A stretch of DNA of 29,598 nucleotides from an uncultured Bacilli bacterium (GCA_934096015.1 CAKOLD010000010.1:1-29598); one strand, 5' to 3'; positions 1-8,498 are shown, numbered from the stretch's first letter. Translations and numbers: made by a program. Notes: generated from the sequence alone by a model not told the origin.

Positions 1-12
1 ATACTAATCATT

Positions 13-41
13 ATTATACAGGTAGCCCCCCCCCTTGTCAA
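13..41 (-). promoter_or_regulatory. Consensus sigma-A promoter with a nine-G spacer tract
   Basis: Read on the minus strand, TTGACA lies at 41-36 and TATAAT at 18-13, both perfect consensus, with an optimal 17-nt spacer. Nine of the 17 spacer bases are an uninterrupted G run (C run at 26-34 on the plus strand), very unusual in such AT-rich DNA. The promoter lies downstream of a terminator (47-75) and points off the left edge, so its target gene is not visible. Slippage in the G tract would change the -35/-10 spacing and so promoter strength; that consequence is inferred. Confidence 0.8.
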
Positions 42-46
42 GCATT

Positions 47-75
47 AAAAAAACTTAGAAAAAATTTACTAAGTT
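47..75 (-). terminator. Rho-independent terminator after the 60-aa gene
   Basis: On the minus strand AACTTAG (75-69) pairs with CTAAGTT (58-52) around a 10-nt loop and is followed by a T run (51-47). It ends the transcript that reads through the 60-aa ORF and insulates the G-tract promoter immediately downstream. Confidence 0.6.
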
Positions 76-86
76 CATTTAATAAT

Positions 87-269
87 TTAAATATGATTAT
101 CAAAATTAAAATGTTTTAATTTATATGCTTTATCAAATTCATCTACTTTTCTTTTTCTAGTACTACCAAAATTAAAACCATATTCATTACATAATTCATT
201 TATAATCTGTTTATCATCACTACAATCTAAATCACTAGCTTTATACTCATAATTATTATCAATATCCAT
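87..269 (-). CDS. Hypothetical 60-aa protein
   Basis: A short, acidic then basic protein with no family I recognise and no signal peptide or membrane segment. It starts at ATG 269 with a GGGTGA ribosome-binding site seven bases upstream, and a terminator follows it at 47-75, which together favour a real gene. It lies 35 bp downstream of thiI on the same strand, and its ribosome-binding site is inside the thiI terminator hairpin, so expression probably depends on readthrough and on that hairpin being open. Its centre is rich in Lys/Arg (residues 38-41), followed by an aromatic tail. Function unknown. Confidence 0.55.
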   Translation of the reverse strand: MDIDNNYEYKASDLDCSDDKQIINELCNEYGFNFGSTRKRKVDEFDKAYKLKHFNFDNHI

Positions 270-270
270 T

Positions 271-302
271 AAAAAATCACCCTTATTATTATGAGTGATT
301 TT
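271..302 (-). terminator. Terminator of the thiI transcript, overlapping a ribosome-binding site
   Basis: Minus-strand AAAATCACTC (302-293) pairs with GGGTGATTTT (282-273), ten base pairs including one T-G wobble, around a 10-nt loop, and runs into a T6 tract. The descending arm contains the GGGTGA that serves as ribosome-binding site of the 60-aa gene. Confidence 0.65.
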
Positions 303-304
303 TA

Positions 305-1492
305 TTATAAAATACTATTTATTTCTTTTTTTGTTTCCCCCATTTTAATAATTGTTTCATTTTTTATTGCATCTTGAATTAAATTTTCATATTCAATTAA
401 TGCTTCATATTCTATACATTTATCCAAAGTTGGATTAATTACAGGATGTTGAGGTACAAATATAGTACAACAATCTTCATATGGTAATATACTAGTTTCA
501 TAAGTTCCAATTTTCTTAGCAATATCAATTATTTCTAACTTATCTAAACAAGCTACTGGTCTTATAACTGGGACTTTAACAACTTCATTAATAACACTCA
601 TACTGGTTAAAGTTTGACTAGCAACCTGTCCTATACTTTCTCCATTAATTAAAATTTTACATCTATTTCTTTTTATAATCCCCTCACAAATTCTATACAT
701 CATTCTTCTCATAATTGTAATTAAATATTCATGAGGTATATTTTTATAAATAGTCTCTTGTATTTCTGTAAAATTAATTACATGAAGTTTTACTACACCT
801 TGATACTTTCCAATAATTTCTGCTAATTCTTTTACTTTATTTAAAGCTTGAATACTTGTATGAGGAGGACTTTCAAAATAAACAGCTTCTAATTTCACTC
901 CTCTTTTCATAGCAAGATAACCAGCTACTGGTGAATCAATTCCTCCGCTTAACATTAAAAGTCCTTTACCTAAAGAACCAACAGGATATCCTCCTAACCC
1001 TTTAACACCCTTATAATATATATATGATTTATCTTTTCGTACTTCTATATTAATGATTACTTCAGGATTTCTAACATCAACACAAATATTTTCTTTATTT
1101 TTTAAAATAATACCACCCATTTTCTTACTAATTTCCATACTAGTAAGTGGATAATCTTTATAACTTCTTTTTGTTTCAATTTTAAAACTATTAAAAGTCA
1201 TATCTTTTATTAGTTCTATTAAATTATTACTAATATTTTCTAAATCATTACCATTTATTTCATATCCAATATTAATTTCATGAATACCAAATATATTTTT
1301 AATAATATTTAAAATATTTTCATAATCATCATGAGTACTTGTAATAAACATTCTTCCTCGATCGTATTTAATAGTTACTTCTTTATCTTTTAAAACATTT
1401 TTAATATTATCTTTTAAACAACTTAAAAAATAATTTATATTATCTTTCTTAGTAGATAATTCTCCATATTTTATTATAATTATTTTTTTCAT
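305..1492 (-). CDS. thiI: tRNA 4-thiouridine synthase ThiI
   Basis: ThiI activates uridine-8 of tRNA by adenylation and inserts sulfur taken from a cysteine desulfurase; in some bacteria it also supplies sulfur for thiamine thiazole. Seen here: an N-terminal ferredoxin-like/THUMP region (about residues 1-165), then the PP-loop motif SGGIDSP at 182-188 that binds ATP, and a conserved EDCC cysteine pair at 341-342. At 395 residues it lacks the C-terminal rhodanese domain of the E. coli enzyme, matching the shorter Bacillus form, which takes sulfur directly from its desulfurase partner. The start codon overlaps the stop of the upstream desulfurase gene (ATGA), so the two are translationally coupled. 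A terminator follows at 271-302. Confidence 0.95.
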   Translation of the reverse strand: MKKIIIIKYGELSTKKDNINYFLSCLKDNIKNVLKDKEVTIKYDRGRMFITSTHDDYENILNIIKNIFGIHEINIGYEINGNDLENISNNLIELIKDMTFNSFKIETKRSYKDYPLTSMEISKKMGGIILKNKENICVDVRNPEVIINIEVRKDKSYIYYKGVKGLGGYPVGSLGKGLLMLSGGIDSPVAGYLAMKRGVKLEAVYFESPPHTSIQALNKVKELAEIIGKYQGVVKLHVINFTEIQETIYKNIPHEYLITIMRRMMYRICEGIIKRNRCKILINGESIGQVASQTLTSMSVINEVVKVPVIRPVACLDKLEIIDIAKKIGTYETSILPYEDCCTIFVPQHPVINPTLDKCIEYEALIEYENLIQDAIKNETIIKMGETKKEINSIL

Positions 1493-2622
1493 TTTTCCCC
1501 CTTAACTAAATCTCTTAAATTGTTATATTCTAAATCAAAGTAATATAAAAAATCTTCTATTTCTTTTGGTGTAGTAAGATAAGATATACTTATTCTTAAA
1601 GTAGTACTTGCACGCACTTTATCATTATAAAGTGCCATTACACTCGTACTAATAGAACCTTTACTACACGCTGTATTACTAGAAATAAAAATATTATGTT
1701 TTTCCATAGCATGAATAAAAGTTTCTGGTTTTATAAACATTAAACTTATATTATATATTTGTTCTATACAATATTTACTTCTATTTATTTTAATATCTGG
1801 ATATTTTTTTAAACCTTCATCAAGTATTTTATAACATTCTTTTATATTTTCTTCTTTTTCTAAAGTATCACTTAAAATTAATCTCAAAGCTTTTGCAAAT
1901 GATACTATTAAGGCAAGTGGTGGAGTACCAATTTCTAAACTATTATTAGTTCCATATAATATTGGACTAATAGAAACATTACTCTTTTTATAAAGAACTC
2001 CTAATCCCCTTGGTGCATAAATTTTATGACTAGACATAGTAGCTAAATCGACATCATTTAAATTAATCTTTATTTTACCTAACGCTTGAGTTAAATCTGA
2101 ATGTAATAAACAATCTTTATTAACTTTAGTTATTACTTGTTTAATAGTTCTTAAAGGCTGTCTAACTCCAATTTCACTATTAACACCACAAATAGATACG
2201 AGTATTGTTTTATCAGTCATCTTATTTTTTAAATCTTCTAAGTCAATTAATCCTTCCGAATCATTACTAACATAACTTATATTAAATCCAATACTACTTA
2301 AATAATTACAAATAGAATAAATACTAGGATGCTCTAATTTAGAAACAATTATATGATTACCCATATTTTTCTTTTTTAAAGCTACCCCAATTAAAGCCAT
2401 ATTATTACTTTCAGTAGATGAAGATGTAAATGTCAATTCAGAATCTTCTATATTAAGTAATTCACACACTTGCTTTCTTGCACTTTTCAATAATTCATAA
2501 CTTTTGATACCTAAACTATGTAAACTATTTGGATTACCAAAATAGTCATTACACACGACATTAAAACTATCTAAAACATCCTTAATAACTGGCGTAGTTG
2601 CCGAATAATCCAAATAAATCAC
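1489..2622 (-). CDS. Cysteine desulfurase (NifS/IscS family; NifZ-like partner of ThiI)
   Basis: A pyridoxal-phosphate enzyme that removes sulfur from cysteine and holds it as a persulfide. The N-terminus IYLDYSATTP is typical of the family. Numbered from the GTG at 2622, the PLP-contacting His98, the Schiff-base Lys200 (in SSHKIYAPRG) and the persulfide Cys319 (in SSNTACSKGS) are all present; length 377 is normal. I chose GTG 2622 over the in-frame GTG at 2631 because the latter is part of the ribosome-binding site itself (AGGTGA, five bases before 2622). The coupled overlap with thiI matches the Bacillus subtilis nifZ-thiI pair, so sulfur delivery to ThiI for tRNA thiolation is the likely job rather than general Fe-S assembly. 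The substrate role is inferred from context. Confidence 0.9.
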   Translation of the reverse strand: MIYLDYSATTPVIKDVLDSFNVVCNDYFGNPNSLHSLGIKSYELLKSARKQVCELLNIEDSELTFTSSSTESNNMALIGVALKKKNMGNHIIVSKLEHPSIYSICNYLSSIGFNISYVSNDSEGLIDLEDLKNKMTDKTILVSICGVNSEIGVRQPLRTIKQVITKVNKDCLLHSDLTQALGKIKINLNDVDLATMSSHKIYAPRGLGVLYKKSNVSISPILYGTNNSLEIGTPPLALIVSFAKALRLILSDTLEKEENIKECYKILDEGLKKYPDIKINRSKYCIEQIYNISLMFIKPETFIHAMEKHNIFISSNTACSKGSISTSVMALYNDKVRASTTLRISISYLTTPKEIEDFLYYFDLEYNNLRDLVKGEK

Positions 2623-2638
2623 TAAAATCACCTAATTA

Positions 2639-2667
2639 ATTATACAAAAAATAATAACCTATTTCAA
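2639..2667 (-). promoter_or_regulatory. Sigma-A promoter of the desulfurase-thiI operon
   Basis: Minus strand TTGAAA (2667-2662), 17-nt spacer, TATAAT (2644-2639). The -35 box overlaps the last codons and stop of the alkD-like gene. The transcript would begin a few bases before the AGGTGA ribosome-binding site of the desulfurase. Confidence 0.75.
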
Positions 2668-3321
2668 CTTTCTTAATCTTATTTTATCCATTTCACTTAC
2701 TCTTGTAGAATCCATTATTTTTTCAATAGTTCTTTCTTTAACAAAATCATTTATATCTTTACTAAGTAAATTAAGAACTTCATCTTTATAATCTAAATAT
2801 AATGTAGAAATTAACCAACAAATTGCTGTATTAACATAATAATAATCACTTGTTTTTAAAACACTTAAAAATATATAATCAATATACTTTTCATCAATAT
2901 AATAATATAACAAAAATACATAACCAGCTCTTATAGTAAATTCTTGATCACTTTCCAATAATCTTTTTACTAATCCAAAATATTTATCCAAATCTTTTTT
3001 TATAAATTTACAACTATTACAAAATGTATCACATAAACACCATGAATCCACTTCTTTTAAATAATTAAAAACCTCTTTATCAAAAAGCTCTGAATCATCA
3101 GCAATAAAAAAACCTTTAATTAATTTTTCTTCAAAATATTTTCCCTCATATTTAAAAAAAAACTCTTCAGTTTTACCTTCTCTTTTTATTCCCTGAAAAA
3201 CTTTCCTAACTTGAGGAATTTTAACTCCAAGTATGGGACTACTACCTTTTATAAGATTTTTATTATACTTTTGATAAGCAGGATCACTTATCTTTTTTAA
3301 TTCATCAATTATTCCCTTCAT
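2659..3321 (-). CDS. AlkD-like DNA alkylation repair protein
   Basis: Resembles the AlkD/AlkC family of HEAT-repeat DNA glycosylases, which excise alkylated bases such as 3-methyladenine and 7-methylguanine without flipping the base. Seen: full family length (220 aa), the N-terminal pattern SDPAYQKYNKNLIKG followed by LGVKIPQVRKV, and a central W..CD segment (DSWCLCDTF) that corresponds to the Trp/Asp pair lining the AlkD DNA cleft; the rest is alpha-helical. The ATG at 3321 has a good AAGGAG ribosome-binding site. It is a separate unit: the prepilin terminator lies upstream and the desulfurase promoter begins inside its 3' end. The exact substrate cannot be told from sequence. Confidence 0.85.
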   Translation of the reverse strand: MKGIIDELKKISDPAYQKYNKNLIKGSSPILGVKIPQVRKVFQGIKREGKTEEFFFKYEGKYFEEKLIKGFFIADDSELFDKEVFNYLKEVDSWCLCDTFCNSCKFIKKDLDKYFGLVKRLLESDQEFTIRAGYVFLLYYYIDEKYIDYIFLSVLKTSDYYYVNTAICWLISTLYLDYKDEVLNLLSKDINDFVKERTIEKIMDSTRVSEMDKIRLRKLK

Positions 3322-3389
3322 AACTTACTCCTTAAGTATATAATAAACTATTTTATTTTACATTTTTAGTATGATACAAAGACCCATAT

Positions 3390-3414
3390 AAAAAGAACTT
3401 AATTACTTAAGTTC
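3390..3414 (-). terminator. Terminator of the downstream prepilin-like gene
   Basis: Minus strand GAACTTAA pairs perfectly with TTAAGTTC (3414-3407 with 3402-3395) around a 4-nt loop, followed by TTTTT (3394-3390). It closes the transcript of the 819-aa prepilin-like gene. Confidence 0.85.
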
Positions 3415-3443
3415 AAAAACATTAAATCTTTCTTTAAAGTTAG

Positions 3444-5903
3444 CTAATCAATAGAACTAACACTAACTTCTTCTTTAAAATAATACATTGTATAATCTAC
3501 TCTGCTACCTAATCCAGGATTTCTAAATCTATCCCACGAAATAAATCCGAACCATCCATCCTCAAATTCAAATAAATGATCCCCAAAACAGGAAGAACTA
3601 GTACACATACCAATTTCATCTGGATTTGTAACTCTAATTTTTTCAATAGCTTTATAATATGTTAAATATTCTCTAAGATTAGAATAATAATTCTTACTAT
3701 ATAATCCACTTGTATAATTATCTGGATATTTAGAAATATTATCACTAAAAGTATATCTCTGACGTGGATTAAAAGCATCAGCAATATCTTTTTCTTGGCT
3801 TATATCATATTTATATTGATAATGATTATAATATGTATAATTTTTGCTAGCATTAACTCTTTGCCAAAATCCATAATTAATATAATAATTATCAAAAGAG
3901 GTTACTATTGTTCTTGAAGTATCTCCATAACCAACTTTTAATAGTTGAGTTATCTTACCTCCTACTTTATCACCTTTTTTAATCCACAAAGTATCACTAG
4001 ATTTTCTACTATATTCAGAATAAAGAATATCTCCATTTTTATTCATTGCTCTAAATGTTGCATCCCAACCACTATAATTAAATAGAGATCCTCCAAATCC
4101 GCCAGAATCATGATAAGCATTAAGTGTCACTCTAAATTTATTGGTATAAACAGCTCCAGAAATACTCGTAGTATTTACAATAACATCAAGTTGAAAATTA
4201 TCTAAAATAGTAGGCCTTAAAGTATAATTACCTCTACTGCAACATTCACTATTTATCCAACTACGCACCCATTCAGCAATATTTACAAAATTATAAGAAT
4301 AACTTCCACTAACTAGTGATTCTCCTGACCCAACTAATTCCTTTTTGTTTCTATTACTAAAATTAGTAATATTATACGGGATAGAGCTTCCAATATTAGA
4401 TTTTTCTACAAAAGGCAAACCAAACTCTATAGTAGCTTGTTTAGCAGACCCAATATTTACATTAAAATCAAATACACTTCCCTCAACTGGAGTTACACTA
4501 ACTTTTGGAACATCACTTAATTGAGTTTTAGTTTCATTACCTACATTATCAATAATAGTAATTTCCCAATCTCTTGAATTAAATGAACCTCCTATAGAAT
4601 CATTTATTTTTTTATCAAATTCAAAATTATTAGATAATGTACTAAAATCTTGTTCAAAAACTTTATCTGAAGTTGTATCTTTAAAAATAAGTTTTTTTAA
4701 ACCTGAATGTTCATCTTTTGCTGTAAACTTAATTTTAAATCCTTTTAATTCTTCTCCATTCATTATATTTTCTAACTTCAAGCCTTCAATTTTTGGAGAA
4801 CTATTATCAATCTTTATATAATCTAAAAAATTATATTCCTTGCTATAACCAGAATAACTAATTTTTAAATATGGCTTTATTTTACTACTATTCCTAAAAA
4901 TTACGCTATCTAAAGGAGCTTCAGTTTCAGATATCCCATTTTCTCTTTTCCATATTATATTACTAGTATCAACAAAAGCACTTATATTTACTAATTTATT
5001 TTTATCATCTTCAAGTTGAACCTTAACATTTCCCTTATACCATCTACTATAATCCTCAATTTTTTCATTTTCGTTATAAGCAACTAGTTTTAAATTATCA
5101 AGTACCAAAGGTTTTACTGTTCTAGAATCTTTAGCAATTAAATAATTCCCTTCAGAAGTTTTATAAATATATTGTAATAAAATAGTATCTTCACCGGACT
5201 CAATCGAAACGTTTTTGTTATTTTTATAATTATTAATTTGTTCATCAAATAAAGCCTGATAATTTTCTATATTTGTTGCCTCAGGATCAAATATTGGATT
5301 TTCATCTGTAATTATTCTACAACTAAGATTATTCAAACTATTATTCCAAATATAAGATGACACCAATTCTGTATTTATTTTTGTTGCATTATAATCTTCA
5401 TCAATATATCCAATAAAATTAACTCCTGTTTTACAAGGAAAATTAGTAGATGACGTAGTAATAAAATAAGTTATTTCATTATCATAATTTAATTCTAAAT
5501 ATCCATTAGTATTAGGTACATAAGGATAAATATACTCTATATTACCCTCACCACTCTTAGAATAATCATATTTTAATAAAATTTTATCATAATATCCTTT
5601 CTTAGTACTATCTATCTCTTTTTCTTTAAGTTTATTAACAGAATCAGTCACTTTTTCTTCCAATAACCCATCATTTATTAAATCATTTAGGTTATAAACT
5701 TTATAACCTAAATTATCTTTTATCTCTTCCACATTTTCAGCACTACTCAAATACTTAACAGAAGCTGAATTTTTAATTAATGCAATAGTCTTATCTTCAG
5801 TTTTATCTTTCCTATTCACAATAAAAACTATAGACATTACCGCAATTAAAGCAATTAACCCTACACTGATTATTAACTCCACTAAAGTAAAACCCTTTTT
5901 CAT
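3444..5903 (-). CDS. Giant prepilin-like surface protein A
   Basis: The N-terminus MKKGFTLVELI is a class III (type IV prepilin) signal: cleavage is expected after Gly4, leaving N-methylated Phe1 and the usual Glu5, followed by a hydrophobic helix to about residue 30. At about 819 residues it is five times the size of a normal pilin. The middle holds an Ig-like module (KIEGLKLE...DEHSGLKK...DNVGNETK) and the C-terminal third is rich in Tyr, Gly and Ser. I chose ATG 5903 rather than 5915 because GGTGA sits four bases before it, the spacing seen at other genes here. It is a tandem paralogue of the gene at 5958-8417. No pilus assembly genes are nearby, so processing would need a prepilin peptidase encoded elsewhere. 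It is probably a minor pilin-like adhesin or surface anchor; function not established. Confidence 0.8.
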   Translation of the reverse strand: MKKGFTLVELIISVGLIALIAVMSIVFIVNRKDKTEDKTIALIKNSASVKYLSSAENVEEIKDNLGYKVYNLNDLINDGLLEEKVTDSVNKLKEKEIDSTKKGYYDKILLKYDYSKSGEGNIEYIYPYVPNTNGYLELNYDNEITYFITTSSTNFPCKTGVNFIGYIDEDYNATKINTELVSSYIWNNSLNNLSCRIITDENPIFDPEATNIENYQALFDEQINNYKNNKNVSIESGEDTILLQYIYKTSEGNYLIAKDSRTVKPLVLDNLKLVAYNENEKIEDYSRWYKGNVKVQLEDDKNKLVNISAFVDTSNIIWKRENGISETEAPLDSVIFRNSSKIKPYLKISYSGYSKEYNFLDYIKIDNSSPKIEGLKLENIMNGEELKGFKIKFTAKDEHSGLKKLIFKDTTSDKVFEQDFSTLSNNFEFDKKINDSIGGSFNSRDWEITIIDNVGNETKTQLSDVPKVSVTPVEGSVFDFNVNIGSAKQATIEFGLPFVEKSNIGSSIPYNITNFSNRNKKELVGSGESLVSGSYSYNFVNIAEWVRSWINSECCSRGNYTLRPTILDNFQLDVIVNTTSISGAVYTNKFRVTLNAYHDSGGFGGSLFNYSGWDATFRAMNKNGDILYSEYSRKSSDTLWIKKGDKVGGKITQLLKVGYGDTSRTIVTSFDNYYINYGFWQRVNASKNYTYYNHYQYKYDISQEKDIADAFNPRQRYTFSDNISKYPDNYTSGLYSKNYYSNLREYLTYYKAIEKIRVTNPDEIGMCTSSSCFGDHLFEFEDGWFGFISWDRFRNPGLGSRVDYTMYYFKEEVSVSSID
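3456..3503. repeat. Gene A copy of the 48-bp 3'-end repeat
   Basis: Identical to 5973-6020. It encodes the shared C-terminus (RVDYTMYYFKEEVSVS) of the two prepilin-like proteins. Confidence 0.9.
5749..5846. repeat. Gene A copy of the 98-bp 5'-end repeat
   Basis: Identical base for base to 8263-8360, including all synonymous positions, within the codons for the prepilin helix and the following segment. Confidence 0.9.
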
Positions 5904-5919
5904 AGCCTCACCCATTATA

Positions 5920-5948
5920 ATAATACTTTATTAATTAAATTATTTCAA
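5920..5948 (-). promoter_or_regulatory. Promoter of prepilin-like gene A
   Basis: Minus strand TTGAAA (5948-5943), 17-nt spacer, TATTAT (5925-5920). The same arrangement with a closely similar spacer precedes the twin gene at 8434-8462, so the promoter was duplicated with the gene. The predicted leader is only about ten bases long. Confidence 0.65.
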
Positions 5949-5957
5949 TTAAAAAAG

Positions 5958-8417
5958 TTAGCTATTAATAAGACTAACACTAACTTCTTCTTTAAAATAA
6001 TACATTGTATAATCTACTCTACTATCAAATTTAGTAACAGTTATTACACCTTTCCAATTATCTTCATAATTAAATATAATTTTGCAAACACCATCACTAC
6101 AAGTAGCTATAAAAATTCTATCTGGATTTGTTACAGCTACCCTTCCTATAGTTTTATAATATCCTAATAAATCAGACATATCTGAATAATAGCTCTTATC
6201 ATAAATACGTTCAAAATTTGCATAATTACTAGGTCTATCTATTTTCGAATTTCCTATTGGATAACTACTAGTCCAACTTAAAGAATCAACAAGTTCATAT
6301 TTCTTTAAATCATAAATATATTCGTAACTTCGATAACTAGTATATCTTTTACTAGAAACATCTACATAATTACCATATCTGGCATTCTTATCAGTTAAAG
6401 AACTTACAAATGTATGAGGATATGCTTTAAGAAGTTGAACTACTTCACCATTAGTTCCTTTTTTTAAGTACAATATTTCATAAGATTTTCTACAATATTC
6501 AGAAAATAATATATCACCATTATTGTTAAATCCTCTAAATGAAGGTGACCATCCTGAATAACTAAAGAATCCTCCTCCAAATCCTCCAGAATCACTATAA
6601 GCATTCAATTTAACTTTGTATTTGTATTGAGCAACACTATCATTTTCACCTGTCACAGATATAATTAAATCAACTTCCATATTATTTAAAACGTATTGGC
6701 TAATACTAGGTGGGCCATCCCATCTACTCCATCTACTATTATAATGACTATAAAAACTTTTAACAATATCTAAAAAATTAAAAGTATATGTAGTATTTAT
6801 CATAATAAGGTTCCCATCTTCATCAAAATTTACTCCATCAACAAACCACTCTTTAAAACGATTAGTGTCATAACATTTACCATCTTCAGTACATTTTTTT
6901 GATTGATTTTGTTCCCTAAATATCGGAAAATCTAGACCTACTACAACTTTTTTAGCAGAAGCAACTTGCAAATCAAATTTATATACTTCACCAGGAATAG
7001 ATTTTACTTTAGCTATTGGTACATCACTAATTTCCACTGTAATATCATTTCCAACTCTATCAACTAAATAAATAGACCAATTTTCTGGATCATCAGTATC
7101 CTTAGAAACTTCAAAACTAACTTCTTGAGAAGAAGTATCAGTAACTGGAATATCTTTTTCATCGCCATTTTTATTTTTTAATAAAATTTTAGCTAATCCT
7201 GAATGCTGATCAGTAGCCGTAAAACTTACATTAACTTTGTTTTCATCTGTCTCATTTATTACTGTTTGTAAATTTACTATTTGTGGTTTATCATTATCCA
7301 CTTTAATAGTGTTATTAAATTCTAAAGCTTTACTAAGACCAGATAAAAAACTTAAATTCACACTAACACCATTAATTGTAGCACTTTTAGTAACATCAAT
7401 ACTCATCTTATTTTCACTTAATTTAACAGGATCTGAAGTACTGGTATCAATATTTTTTATTTCATTACTCTTATTTTTATATTTCCAAGAAGGATCACCA
7501 CTAAGAATCGAATTTAATTCAACTTGTGTTCTTTTTCCTTCGTCATAAAGAAATACTCCAACAGATCCTTTATAATATTGATCATAATCCGTTATTTTAC
7601 TTCCATTGTTAAAAGCTGCTAAAACTAAATCACTTAACTTAACTAATTTTATAGTTCTAGTATCAGTAGAAAAATAATACTTTCCATCACTAGCTTTATA
7701 TGAATACTGTATTTTTGCTTCACTAACACTATCATCAAACTTAACTCTATTAGAATATTTTGCTTTTTCTTGATTATATTCTTCATTACTATGATCTAAT
7801 TCCACATCATAAAAAGGAGAATCATCAGTTACAACCTTACATGATAAATTATTTTCTATTGTTGTAGCATCAGTAATTTTATTTGATTCATACTCAGAAT
7901 CAATATATCCAATTTCACTAATTCCAGTATTACACTTAAAATATTCTGAACTAAAATCGTTAGCAACAAAAGTAATATAGTCAGTATCAGAATCGGTATA
8001 AACTACAAATAGCATACCATTCTCATTAGGTTTCAAAGGATAAACATAATCAATCTTTCCTTCGCCTTCATTAGAATAATCATATCTTAATAATACTTTA
8101 TCATAATATTTCTTCTTAACTTCATCAGTTTCTTTATCTTTAAGTTTATTTACTGTAGCTTTTACTTTCTCTTCTAATAATCCTTCACTTATTAAATCAT
8201 CAATTTTATAAGCTTTAAATCCAAAACTTTCTTTAATTTCTTCAACATTCTCGGCACTACTTAAATACTTAACAGAAGCTGAATTTTTAATTAATGCAAT
8301 AGTCTTATCTTCAGTTTTATCTTTCCTATTCACAATAAAAACTATAGACATTACCGCAATCAAAGCAATTAAACCTACACTAATTATTAATTCCACTAAA
8401 GTAAAACCTTTTTTCAT
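5958..8417 (-). CDS. Giant prepilin-like surface protein B
   Basis: Same architecture as its tandem neighbour: MKKGFTLVELI class III signal with cleavage expected after Gly4, one hydrophobic helix, an Ig-like middle (IVNLQTVIN...DQHSGLAK...VDRVGND) and a C-terminal region with the shared GDILFSEY-like and YTMYYFKEEVS segments. About 819 residues from ATG 8417, which has GGTGA four bases upstream. The first ~60 codons and last ~15 codons are nearly identical in DNA to gene A, while the central ectodomain has diverged strongly, with different insertions (for example a CTEDGKCYD cysteine pair). Proposed location: membrane-anchored by its N-terminal helix with the bulk exposed outside. Function unknown; pilus or adhesin role is inferred. 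Confidence 0.8.
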   Translation of the reverse strand: MKKGFTLVELIISVGLIALIAVMSIVFIVNRKDKTEDKTIALIKNSASVKYLSSAENVEEIKESFGFKAYKIDDLISEGLLEEKVKATVNKLKDKETDEVKKKYYDKVLLRYDYSNEGEGKIDYVYPLKPNENGMLFVVYTDSDTDYITFVANDFSSEYFKCNTGISEIGYIDSEYESNKITDATTIENNLSCKVVTDDSPFYDVELDHSNEEYNQEKAKYSNRVKFDDSVSEAKIQYSYKASDGKYYFSTDTRTIKLVKLSDLVLAAFNNGSKITDYDQYYKGSVGVFLYDEGKRTQVELNSILSGDPSWKYKNKSNEIKNIDTSTSDPVKLSENKMSIDVTKSATINGVSVNLSFLSGLSKALEFNNTIKVDNDKPQIVNLQTVINETDENKVNVSFTATDQHSGLAKILLKNKNGDEKDIPVTDTSSQEVSFEVSKDTDDPENWSIYLVDRVGNDITVEISDVPIAKVKSIPGEVYKFDLQVASAKKVVVGLDFPIFREQNQSKKCTEDGKCYDTNRFKEWFVDGVNFDEDGNLIMINTTYTFNFLDIVKSFYSHYNSRWSRWDGPPSISQYVLNNMEVDLIISVTGENDSVAQYKYKVKLNAYSDSGGFGGGFFSYSGWSPSFRGFNNNGDILFSEYCRKSYEILYLKKGTNGEVVQLLKAYPHTFVSSLTDKNARYGNYVDVSSKRYTSYRSYEYIYDLKKYELVDSLSWTSSYPIGNSKIDRPSNYANFERIYDKSYYSDMSDLLGYYKTIGRVAVTNPDRIFIATCSDGVCKIIFNYEDNWKGVITVTKFDSRVDYTMYYFKEEVSVSLINS
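5973..6020. repeat. Gene B copy of the 48-bp 3'-end repeat
   Basis: Identical to 3456-3503, flanked by strongly diverged coding sequence. Confidence 0.9.
8263..8360. repeat. Gene B copy of the 98-bp 5'-end repeat
   Basis: Identical to 5749-5846. Same-orientation repeats 2.5 kb apart could support recombination between the twins. Confidence 0.9.
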
Positions 8418-8433
8418 AGCATCACCTATCATA

Positions 8434-8462
8434 ATAATACTTTATTAACTAATTTATTTCAA
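8434..8462 (-). promoter_or_regulatory. Promoter of prepilin-like gene B
   Basis: Minus strand TTGAAA (8462-8457), 17-nt spacer, TATTAT (8439-8434), the duplicated counterpart of 5920-5948. It abuts the pnp terminator. Confidence 0.65.
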
Positions 8463-8463
8463 T

Positions 8464-8498
8464 AAAAAAAGACAACTAATTATCTTCTTTACTGTCTT
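8464..8498 (-). terminator. Probable terminator of pnp
   Basis: Minus strand AAGACA (8498-8493) pairs with TGTCTT (8474-8469) across an 18-nt loop that includes the pnp stop codon, and the stem runs into a T7 tract. The long loop makes it only moderately convincing. Confidence 0.5.

Noticed and set aside
7237..7548. A plus-strand open frame inside prepilin-like gene B
   Set aside because: It is antisense to a long, well-supported gene, has no ribosome-binding site of note and looks like a composition shadow; the same holds for short antisense frames near 8632, 12359, 17869, 21780 and 23970.
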